The position numbers and the translations under genes are program-made. Shown in pieces: positions 1 to 5,238 of a stretch of DNA of 6,575 nucleotides (positions within the stretch are counted from its first letter, which is position 1; the number at the start of each line of letters is the position of its first letter). Source of the stretch: an uncultured Actinomycetes bacterium (GTDB lineage: Bacteria; Actinomycetota; Thermoleophilia; Solirubrobacterales; Solirubrobacteraceae); NCBI GenBank assembly GCA_937888775.1, contig CALAQT010000087.1, positions 1-6,575 on the forward strand, read 5' to 3'. The notes beneath the pieces are model-generated. The model was not told where the DNA came from, made no database searches, and was given only the letters and a program-made list of their open reading frames with translations.

Positions 1-28
1 TCTTTCCCTACACGACGCTCTTCCGATC
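1..28 (+). other. Illumina TruSeq read-1 adapter remnant (synthetic)
   Basis: These 28 bases match, from memory, the 3' part of the Illumina TruSeq universal (read-1) adapter, from TCTTTCCCTACACG through GCTCTTCCGATC. The adapter's final T is replaced by G at position 29. The stretch is not genomic. It sits at the extreme edge of the window, as expected for an untrimmed adapter carried into a contig end. It happens to read open in the frame of the gene tail that follows, so a gene caller could extend that gene into it. Confidence 0.95.
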
Positions 29-30
29 GG

Positions 31-150
31 GCCGCCCGCCGCGGGCGGGCGTGGCTCGGCGTCGTGCTGCTGCACTCGGCCGATCCATCCGACCAGGCAC
101 AGGCGCTGCTCAACGCCGGGTTTGCCGCGCTCCATGCGCCGGCCACCTGA
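31..150 (+). CDS. C-terminal fragment, probable D-alanyl-D-alanine carboxypeptidase (peptidase S11)
   Basis: An open frame of 39 codons ends at TGA 148-150. Its residues include AWLGVVLLHSADPSDQAQAL followed by LNAGFAAL. This resembles the end of the catalytic domain of S11 penicillin-binding peptidases (DacA/DacF type), where a 'V-V-L' strand is followed by a short loop, a run such as 'ALLDYGF' and the protein end. Those enzymes trim the terminal D-alanine from peptidoglycan stem peptides outside the membrane. None of the catalytic motifs (SxxK, SxN, KTG) lies in the window, because the 5' part is cut by the contig edge and adapter. The family call therefore rests on a short tail. The in-frame reading through the adapter is artificial and is excluded. 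Confidence 0.45.
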   Translation, partial: AARRGRAWLGVVLLHSADPSDQAQALLNAGFAALHAPAT

Positions 151-184
151 GCCTGCCCGTGGGGTCGCTGATCAGACCTGCTAA

Positions 185-283
185 CCGCTGCTGGAGCTCG
201 TGGGCTTGCAGAACGGCTTTGAGATCGTTTCCGAACTCGACCAGCTGACCGATGACAGCTTCAGACTGACGGCCGAGCGCTGA
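185..283 (+). pseudogene. Gene tail without a start, possibly STAS-domain-like
   Basis: The frame ending at TGA 281-283 reads PLLELVGLQNGFEIVSELDQ and then LTDDSFRLTAER. It looks protein-like, but it is closed upstream by TAA at 182-184 and has no ATG. GTG 200 would leave only 27 residues. The 'LLELVGLxxxFEIV' pattern resembles the last helix and strand of STAS domains (anti-sigma-factor antagonists), but this is a weak resemblance. If one base were missing near 187, the frame would join an upstream reading (SLIRPANR) that begins at GTG 159. It may be a decayed gene end, a frameshifted small gene or a sequencing error close to the contig edge. I cannot assign a function. Confidence 0.25.
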
Positions 284-328
284 ACCAGGCGAGGCCCGCG
301 CGCCTTGGGCGGCTGGTAGATTCGGGCA

Positions 329-960
329 ATGGATGAGCTCGCCGAAACGCTGCCGGTGTCGGCGAACAGCGGCAGCGAAGCCCGGGAGCGGCTGCTCGCG
401 GCCGCCTACGAGCTGTTCTCCCGCCACGGCGTGACGGCGGTCGGAGTCGAAGCGATCCTGGAGCGATCCGGCGTGGCCAGGCAGACCCTGTATCGCCACT
501 TCGCCTCCAAGCAGGATCTGGCGCTGGCCTACCTGGAGCACCGTGAGCAGCTGTGGACCAAGGGCTGGCTGCAGGCCGAGGTGCGGCGGCGCGCTTCGGC
601 GCCGGAGGACCGCCTGCTGGCGATCTTCGACGTGTTCGACGAGTGGTTCCGGGCACCCGGGTTCGAGGGCTGCTCGTTCATCAACGTGGGGCTCGAGCAC
701 CCGGACGGCAAACACGCGCTGAACCGCGCGGCCGTGGGGCAGCTGGCGGGATCCGGGAGTTCCTTGCCACGCTGGCCTCCGATGCGGGCAGCGCGAATCC
801 CGATGACCTCGCCCGCGAGTGGCACATCCTGATGAAGGGCTCGATCGTCGCCGCCGGCGAGGGGGATCGTGAGGCGGCGCGGCGCGCCCGGGGGATTGCC
901 GCTCTGCTGCTCGCCCACCAGGAACGTCGCGACGTCCCGGAGCTCGACGATGGCCGGTAG
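329..960 (+). pseudogene. TetR/AcrR-family transcriptional regulator, split by a 1-base frameshift
   Basis: The frame starting at ATG 329 gives a classic N-terminal TetR DNA-binding domain at about residues 18-66, with the helix-turn-helix core GVARQTLYRHFASKQDL. A ligand-binding C-terminal domain follows (DEWFRAPGFEGCSFINVG). At about 746-751 the frame breaks. The C-terminal half continues in the next frame as IREFLATLASDAG, WHILMKGSIVAAGEGD and ALLLAHQE, ending at TAG 958-960. Restoring one base in the GGG run at 748-750 would give about 210 residues, normal for the family. Such regulators bind operators as dimers and release on ligand binding. The likely target is the overlapping dehydrogenase gene, whose ATG lies 11 bases before the end of this one. 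Either the gene is recently inactivated or one base is missing from the assembly. The rest of both halves looks well conserved, which favours a sequence error. Confidence 0.85.
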
Positions 961-1807
961 CCCCCAGGCGGTCGGCGTCGTCGGCGGTGGCCTGATGGGG
1001 AGCGGCATCGCCGAGACGGTGGCCAGGGCCGGTTACCGGGTCAAGGTGTATGAGCCGATCGTGGAGAGTCGCGATGCCTCGCGGGCGCGGATCGAGAGGT
1101 CGATCGGCCGGGCGGAGAGCTCGGGACGGATCTCGGCCGATGAGCGCGAAGCCGCGATGGGGCGCCTGCGCTACGTCACCCACCTGGACGAGCTGTCCGA
1201 CAGCGACCTGGTGATCGAGGCGGTGGTGGAGGACCGTGACATCAAGCTCGGGTACTTCAGGCGGCTCAATGGCTACGTCCGCGAGGACGCGCTGCTGGCG
1301 TCGAACACGTCGAGCATCCCGATCGCCGGGCTGGCCAGCGTGGTCGACCGTCCCGAGCGCGTGCTGGGTATGCACTTCTTCTCGCCGGTACCGGTGATGG
1401 GCCTGGTCGAAGTGGTCAGCGCACTTCCCACTGGCGAGGAGACGATTGAGCGGGCGACCGAGTTCGTCAAGTCGCTGGGCAAGACTCCGATCTCCACCAA
1501 GGATCGCTCTGGCTTCATCGTCAACATGCTGCTGATCCCGTATCTGATGGCGGCGGTGAGGATGCTCGAGGACGGCTTTGCCACCCGGGAGGACATCGAC
1601 GCCGGGATGAGGCTCGGCTGCGGACATCCGATGGGCCCGCTGACGCTGTGTGACTTCATCGGCCTCGACGTGCTCTACGCGATCTGCGATTCGCTCTATG
1701 AGGAGTTCAAGCGCCCGGAATACGCCCCCCCGCCGTTGATCAAGCGGATGCTCGCCACCGGCTGGCTGGGCCGGAAATCCGGGCGCGGCTTTTACGAGTA
1801 CGACTGA
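950..1807 (+). CDS. 3-hydroxybutyryl-CoA / 3-hydroxyacyl-CoA dehydrogenase
   Basis: This 285-residue protein is intact and of the usual length for stand-alone enzymes of this class. They interconvert (S)-3-hydroxyacyl-CoA and 3-oxoacyl-CoA with NAD(P) in the cytosol, in beta-oxidation or butyrate-type metabolism. The N-terminal Rossmann fold shows G12-x-G14-x-x-G17 (VGVVGGGLMGSGIA). The active-site elements are SNTSS at 118-122, H142 in MHFFSP, E154 in GLVEVV and N192 in GFIVNMLL. The C-terminal domain (GHPMGPLTLCDFIGLD; GWLGRKSGRGFYEY) is complete. I chose ATG 950 because it places the Rossmann motif at the normal distance from the N-terminus and has GGAG at 939-942, seven bases upstream. 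The open frame extends further up, but only inside the regulator gene. It overlaps the TetR gene by 11 bases, which suggests co-transcription and translational coupling. Confidence 0.93.
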   Translation: MAGSPQAVGVVGGGLMGSGIAETVARAGYRVKVYEPIVESRDASRARIERSIGRAESSGRISADEREAAMGRLRYVTHLDELSDSDLVIEAVVEDRDIKLGYFRRLNGYVREDALLASNTSSIPIAGLASVVDRPERVLGMHFFSPVPVMGLVEVVSALPTGEETIERATEFVKSLGKTPISTKDRSGFIVNMLLIPYLMAAVRMLEDGFATREDIDAGMRLGCGHPMGPLTLCDFIGLDVLYAICDSLYEEFKRPEYAPPPLIKRMLATGWLGRKSGRGFYEYD

Positions 1808-1810
1808 CCA

Positions 1811-2542
1811 GTCAAGCGGATCCTGGTGCACGGGACCGCCGCCGTAGCCCTACCGCGTCGGCCCGCTGCCGCGCCCGATGAGGCTCCAGCAGGCCTACGC
1901 GGACTACGACGAGGGCAAGATCGAGTTCGCACAGCTGCAGAGCCTGCAGGACGAGGCGGCCGAAGACTCGATTAATCGCCTGGAGGCCACCGGCGAGCCG
2001 ATCGTGACCGACGGCGAGCAGCGCGAATCCAGCTTTGCCACCTACAACCTGAAGCGTCGGAGTTCGTCGCCAAGAACAAGGCGATCGCCACCCATCCGGT
2101 CAAGCAGGCCGTGATCTCGCCGTCGATGATGATGCTCCTGTATCCGCTCGAGGGCGAAATCGAGGGCTACTCCCGCGATCAGTTCCTCAACGACTGCATC
2201 GACGAGGCCGAGAAGGAAGTGCCTACGAGCTGCCGCTGGAGCACATGTTCAAGCTGAACGCCGGCTACTTCCTGATCCAGTGCGCCAGCGAGGAGGACCG
2301 TGAGTCGGTCTACGAGCTGTGCGGCAAGTACAGCCGACCGGACGCCGACGGCGTGGCACAGGTCTGTTTCATGGGCGTGATCAACCCGCTGAACCCTGAG
2401 GTCGAGATGGCCGAGCACGTCAAGAACGAGCTGCTCACGGCGGCCAAGCACATCCCCGTCGAGCGCCTGGGCGCCACCGACGACTGTGGCTTCTCGCCGT
2501 TCAGCCGTGACGTCAAGCCCAAGCACGGCTCGCCGGACTTCG
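1811..2542 (+). pseudogene. MetE-like (cobalamin-independent methionine synthase type II) gene, multiply disrupted
   Basis: Three frames together give pieces of one protein. The first is RILVHGTAAVALPR (frame of 1811). The second runs from about 1854 to 2056: VGPLPRPMRLQQAYADYDEG, then ATGEPIVTDGEQRESSFATY. The third, 2060-2221, includes FVAKNKAIATHPVKQAVISP and EGYSRDQFLNDCIDEAEKE. The fourth, from 2221, includes MFKLNAGYFLIQCASEE, FMGVINPLNPEVE and ERLGATDDCGFSPF. These are the conserved blocks of a UROD/MetE-fold methyltransferase of about 370 residues. From memory of the family, about 50 residues are missing at ~2057 and about 90 at ~2222. The second gap includes the 'HTCPGG' region that supplies zinc ligands; only the late C of DDCGF remains. 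A net 2-base loss near 1855 shifts the frame at the 5' end. No ATG precedes the gene, and GTG 1826 is the only candidate. After GSPDF (2542) the family C-terminus is absent. It cannot be functional as read. The undamaged spelling of the remaining pieces points to recent loss or a collapsed assembly. Confidence 0.85.
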
Positions 2543-2612
2543 ATCACAGCACCGACCACGAACCCGCGGTCACCGCAGCCTGCCCGCTAGAGCAGCGAAA
2601 CTTCCTCAGGAT

Positions 2613-2640
2613 TGTCCCCCGGCGTGGGCTTCGTTCGTTT
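2613..2640 (+). promoter_or_regulatory. Possible ECF-type promoter upstream of the YCII gene
   Basis: TGTCCC at 2613-2618 is followed, after 17 bases, by CGTTT at 2636-2640. This loosely resembles the bipartite promoter described for ECF42 sigma factors upstream of DGPF genes (TGTCGA at -35 and a CGA/TC-type -10). The fit is partial: four of six bases at -35. Separately, GTCCCC at 2614-2619 and GGGGAC at 2642-2647 form an inverted repeat around the same site. Transcription would start near 2647, about 30 bases before the ATG. The position is right for autoregulation by the sigma factor encoded downstream, but this is an inference from a short motif. Confidence 0.25.
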
Positions 2641-2676
2641 AGGGGACGACATGCAAAGCTCCAGCGAGGAGGAAGA

Positions 2677-3027
2677 ATGCAGTACGCGATGTTGATCTAC
2701 GAGACGCCGGGCAGCTATGACCACCTGGACGACGGCGAGCGGGCGGCGATCTACGGCGAGTACATGCAGATCAGCAGCGATCCCGCGTGCGTCGGAGGCG
2801 CTCAGCTGGAGCCGATCGACACCGCATCGACGGTGCGCGTCAACGACGGCGAGACGCTGATCACCGACGGTCCGTTCGCCGACACCAAGGAGGTGTTCGG
2901 CGGCTACTTCATCTACGAGGCCGACGATCTCGACACGGTGCTGGAGGTCGCCGCGCGGATCCCGGCGACGCGTATGGGTGGCTCGGTGGAGGTGCGACCG
3001 GTGGTTTCGCGGGAGCGCCAGAGCTGA
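2677..3027 (+). CDS. YCII-related (DGPF-domain) protein
   Basis: A 116-residue protein of normal family length. It begins MQYAMLIYETPG and contains the family signature ITDGPFADTKEVFGGYFIYE at about 62-81, with DGPF at 64-67. It ends with the typical VAARIPATRMGGSVEVRPV. The fold is a small dimeric ferredoxin-like alpha/beta barrel. Its biochemical role is not established, although members are repeatedly found beside ECF42 sigma factors and are reported targets of them. The start at ATG 2677 is supported by AGGAGG at 2667-2672, four bases upstream, and by family alignment. The reading frame is open far upstream into the MetE remnant, which is an accident of that gene's damage. The stop TGA (3025-3027) overlaps the likely start of the sigma-factor gene, so the two should be co-translated. 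Confidence 0.92.
   Translation: MQYAMLIYETPGSYDHLDDGERAAIYGEYMQISSDPACVGGAQLEPIDTASTVRVNDGETLITDGPFADTKEVFGGYFIYEADDLDTVLEVAARIPATRMGGSVEVRPVVSRERQS
3011..3027 (+). promoter_or_regulatory. Ribosome-binding site and CTGA start/stop overlap for the sigma-factor gene
   Basis: GGGAG at 3011-3015 is followed by eight bases and then CTG 3024-3026. The same bases contain the YCII stop TGA at 3025-3027. This mirrors the common ATGA/GTGA coupled junction with C in place of A or G. The spacing supports a real but non-canonical start. CTG initiation is rare in bacteria, and a single-base error in the first codon would explain it equally well. Confidence 0.5.
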
Positions 3028-4199
3028 TCGAGCAGATCTTCCGCCAGCAGTGGGGGCGGGTGCTCGCCTCCACGATCGGTTTCCTCGGCGACTTCGATCT
3101 CGCCGAGGAAGCCGTGCAGGACGCATTCACGATCGCCGCAGAGCGCTGGGAGCGTGACGGCATCCCGGATAACCCCGCCGCCTGGCTGGCCGTCACCGCC
3201 CGCCATCGCGCGATCGACCGGCTGCGCCGGGAACACACGCTGGCGCGCAAGACGCAACAGCTGCAAGCGCCCGCGCTGACCCCCTCCGAACCCGAGCAAC
3301 AGATGGACGACCCGACGATCGCCGACGAGCGGCTGGAGCTGATCTTCACCTGCTGTCACCCCGCGCTGGCGGTCGAGGCCCAGGTGGCGCTCACGCTGCG
3401 CGCGCTGGGTGGCCTGACCACGGAAGAGATCGCGCGCGCATTCCTCGTCGCGCCGGAGACGATGAAGCGGCGACTCACCCGCGCCAAGGCCAAGATCAAG
3501 GCGACGCGGATCCCGTTCGCGGTGCCGGCCGATCACCGGCTGCCCGAACGACTGACAGCGGTGTTGGCGATCGTGTACCTGATCTTCAACGAGGGGTACG
3601 GTGGCCGCAGCGACCTGGCGGCTGAGGCGATCCGGCTGGGACGCGTGCTCGGTGAGCTGATGCCTGATGAGCCCGAGGTCTGCGGCCTTGAGGCGCTGAT
3701 GCTGCTGCACGACGCCCGCCGAGCGGCGCGCTTTGATGGCGAGGAGCTGGTCTTGCTCGCAGACCAGGATCGCTCGCTGTGGAACGCCGGGCAGATCGCG
3801 GCCGGGCGCCGCCGGCTGGACCGCGCACTGGCGCTACGCGGCGGCGGCCCGTACGTCCTGCAGGCGGCGATCGCCTCACTGCAGGCCGAGGACCGTCCCG
3901 ATTGGCCGCAGATCGCCGTGCTCTACGCAAGGCTGGTGCGCTGCACCGGCTCGGCGATCGTGGAGCTCAACCGGGCCGTCGCGGTCGCCGAGGCGCAGGG
4001 CGCCGCGGCCGGGCTGGCGATCGTCGAGGCACTGTCACCATCCCTGGACGAGTATCAGTACCTGCATTCCTCACGCGCCGAGCTGCTGCGGCGGCTGGGG
4101 CGGGCGGCCGAGGCGCGCGTAGCCTACGGGCGGGCGCTGGAGCTCACGCGCTCGGGGGCCGAGCGGCGGTTCCTGTCCCGGCGGCTCGCCGAGCTCTAG
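3024..4199 (+). CDS. ECF42-type RNA polymerase sigma factor with C-terminal extension
   Basis: About 391 residues if translation starts at CTG 3024. Sigma region 2 spans about 7-72 (QQWGRVLASTIGFLGDFDLA, EEAVQDAF, AAWLAVTARHRAIDRLRREH). Region 4 spans about 104-162, ending TTEEIARAF, APETMKRRLTRAKAKIK. The rest is the long extension typical of ECF42: the YLIFNEGY block at 185-192 and a TPR-like C-terminal half with ELNRAVAVAEAQG and YLHSSRAELLRRLGRAAEAR. Such extensions replace an anti-sigma factor in controlling activity. The adjacent YCII gene confirms the group. The start is unusual. In this frame no ATG, GTG or TTG exists between ATG 2787, buried deep in the YCII gene, and region 2. CTG 3024 has GGGAG at 3011-3015, eight bases upstream, and overlaps the YCII stop as CTGA. 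A start created by a missed base is the alternative. The gene ends at TAG 4197-4199 and converges on the dehydrogenase gene. Confidence 0.9.
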   Translation: MIEQIFRQQWGRVLASTIGFLGDFDLAEEAVQDAFTIAAERWERDGIPDNPAAWLAVTARHRAIDRLRREHTLARKTQQLQAPALTPSEPEQQMDDPTIADERLELIFTCCHPALAVEAQVALTLRALGGLTTEEIARAFLVAPETMKRRLTRAKAKIKATRIPFAVPADHRLPERLTAVLAIVYLIFNEGYGGRSDLAAEAIRLGRVLGELMPDEPEVCGLEALMLLHDARRAARFDGEELVLLADQDRSLWNAGQIAAGRRRLDRALALRGGGPYVLQAAIASLQAEDRPDWPQIAVLYARLVRCTGSAIVELNRAVAVAEAQGAAAGLAIVEALSPSLDEYQYLHSSRAELLRRLGRAAEARVAYGRALELTRSGAERRFLSRRLAEL

Positions 4200-4218
4200 C
4201 TGGCGGGCCAGCGCTCGC

Positions 4219-4238
4219 CGGACAGCCGGGGCTGTCCG
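4219..4238. terminator. Hairpin between convergent genes, copy 1
   Basis: CGGACAGCC (4219-4227) and GGCTGTCCG (4230-4238) are perfect 9-base inverted arms around GG. With closing bases opened, this makes an 8-bp GC-rich stem with a four-base loop. It lies 20 bases after the sigma-factor stop and downstream of the dehydrogenase stop on the other strand, a position suited to a bidirectional terminator. No T-tract follows on either strand, so intrinsic termination is unproven. Confidence 0.45.
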
Positions 4239-4274
4239 AGCTCTAGCGGTCGGCATCGGCGGGCCAGCGCTCGC

Positions 4275-4294
4275 CGGACAGCCGGGGCTGTCCG
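4275..4294. terminator. Hairpin between convergent genes, copy 2
   Basis: An identical copy of the 9-base inverted repeat, 56 bases downstream as part of the tandem repeat. It lies immediately beyond the dehydrogenase stop codon (minus-strand TAG, 4301-4299) and would be the first hairpin reached by transcription of that gene. The third repeat copy keeps only one arm and cannot form it. There is no T-tract. Confidence 0.45.
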
Positions 4295-4298
4295 AGCT

Positions 4299-5204
4299 CT
4301 AGCGGTCGGCATCGGCGGGCCAGCGCTCGCCGGACAGCCCAGCGACCGCCACGGCCAGCGCGTGGGTCCCCTTCTGGCCGAGACCCTGGCTGGCCGCGGC
4401 CACGTAGAGCTGCTGGGCGAGCGCCGTGCCCGGCAGCGACACGCCCAGCCGGCGTGCGTCAGACAGGGCGATGCCGAGGTCCTTGATGAAATGATCGACC
4501 TTGAAGCCCGGCTCCAGATCGCCGCGCAGCAGCCGGGGACCGTAGTTGGTCAGCGACCAGGAGCCCGCGGCGCCGTCCTTGATCGTGTCGATCGCCCGCT
4601 CCACGTCGAGTCCGGCCCGGTGGGCGTACACGAGTGCTTCGCAGATGCCGATCATGCCGGCGGCGATCACGATCTGGTTCATCACCTTGGTCTGCTGACC
4701 GCAGCCGGCGCCGCCCTGGTGCACGATCGTCTGGCCGAGCGCCGACAGCATCGGCTGAGCCCGCTCGTAGGCCTCGGCCTCTCCCCCCACCATGATCACC
4801 AGCGTCGCGTTGCGCGCCCCCACGTCGCCTCCCGATACCGGGGCATCCAGCGCGTGGACGCCCTTGGCGGTGGCGGCACGGTGGATCTCCTCGGCCAGCG
4901 CGGGCTCGCTGGTGGTCATGTCGATCAGCAACGACCCGGGGGCAAGCGCCTCCAGCACGCCCCCGTCGCCGAGCACCGTCTCAGAAACGTCGGCGGGATA
5001 ACCCAGCATCATGAACACCGCATCGCAGTCGGACGCCAGCTCGGCGGGGGAGTCGCGCCAGCCGGCGCCGTCGGCGATCAGGCCCTCGGCTCGGTTCCGC
5101 GTCCGGTTGAAGACGCTCACCGGATAGCCGGCGGCCAGGAGGTGGCCGGCCATCGGGGCGCCCATCACGCCCGTGCCGATCCATCCGATGCGCAACTTGG
5201 TCAC
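4299..5204 (-). CDS. Beta-hydroxyacid dehydrogenase, 2-hydroxy-3-oxopropionate reductase / 3-hydroxyisobutyrate dehydrogenase family
   Basis: A 301-residue NAD(P)-dependent oxidoreductase of normal family length. The N-terminal Rossmann fold shows G10-x-G12-x-x-G15 (RIGWIGTGVMGAPMAGHLL). The substrate-binding motif DAPVSGGDVGA is at 120-130. The catalytic lysine is K173 with N176 (CGQQTKVMNQ), followed by FIKDLGIALSDARRLGVSLP in the C-terminal helical domain. The all-helical part looks closer to tartronate-semialdehyde reductases (GarR type) than to valine-pathway 3-hydroxyisobutyrate dehydrogenases, but substrate cannot be settled by eye. The chosen start is GTG at 5204-5202 (VTKLRIGWIG). 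The longer open frame, up to 5291, would run into the divergent aminopeptidase gene and add a non-family N-terminus. The gene ends inside a 56-bp tandem repeat made from copies of its own tail, and it converges on the sigma-factor gene. Confidence 0.9.
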   Translation of the reverse strand: MTKLRIGWIGTGVMGAPMAGHLLAAGYPVSVFNRTRNRAEGLIADGAGWRDSPAELASDCDAVFMMLGYPADVSETVLGDGGVLEALAPGSLLIDMTTSEPALAEEIHRAATAKGVHALDAPVSGGDVGARNATLVIMVGGEAEAYERAQPMLSALGQTIVHQGGAGCGQQTKVMNQIVIAAGMIGICEALVYAHRAGLDVERAIDTIKDGAAGSWSLTNYGPRLLRGDLEPGFKVDHFIKDLGIALSDARRLGVSLPGTALAQQLYVAAASQGLGQKGTHALAVAVAGLSGERWPADADR

Positions 5205-5238
5205 GGTGATCGCCCAAAAATAGCGATAGCCTCGCCGC
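5205..5238. promoter_or_regulatory. 34-bp divergent promoter region, probably leaderless or near-leaderless
   Basis: Only 34 bases separate the GTG starts of the dehydrogenase (minus) and the aminopeptidase (plus), and they contain the most AT-rich patch nearby (5216-5228). On the minus strand TATTTT (5222-5217) is a good -10 element 12 bases before GTG 5204. On the plus strand TAGCCT (5227-5232) fits TANNNT and ends six bases before GTG 5239. Neither gene has a strong Shine-Dalgarno sequence, so leaderless or very short leader transcripts are likely, a common actinobacterial arrangement. No clear -35 element is seen. Each promoter would have to reach into the opposite coding region. Confidence 0.45.

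Larger units (their letters stand above)
4202..4339. repeat. 56-bp tandem repeat, about 2.4 copies, duplicating a gene tail
   Basis: The unit starting GGGCCAGCGCTCGCCGGACA occurs at 4205, 4261 and 4317. The period is exactly 56 and copies 1 and 2 are identical. Copy 3 matches for 23 bases (4317-4339) before merging into the dehydrogenase coding sequence. On the minus strand each unit encodes the dehydrogenase's last residues (SGERWPADADR) plus its TAG stop and the short downstream hairpin. The unit therefore looks like duplicated gene tail rather than an unrelated repeat. The 12-mer CCGAGCTCTAGC at 4236-4247 and 4292-4303 also occurs at the sigma-factor stop (4189-4200), which may mark the duplication breakpoint. 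The length is not a multiple of three, so extra copies add no coding repeats. Confidence 0.93.

Noticed and set aside
869..949. Longer dehydrogenase start at ATG 869
   Set aside because: It would add 27 non-family residues encoded inside the TetR gene. ATG 950 has a GGAG site and puts the Rossmann motif at the expected position.
110..1831. 573-codon open frame on the minus strand
   Set aside because: It is the antisense shadow of the TetR and hydroxyacyl-CoA dehydrogenase genes; its composition is rich in R, H and Q with no recognisable domains.
2787..3023. N-terminal extension of the sigma factor from ATG 2787
   Set aside because: These codons lie inside the YCII gene in another frame, give an arginine-rich sequence unlike any sigma factor N-terminus, and have no ribosome-binding site.
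4202..4339. CRISPR array or site-specific attachment repeats
   Set aside because: The repeat has no spacers and is directly abutting. Its sequence is explained as a duplicated gene tail, and no cas, integrase or transposase gene is nearby.
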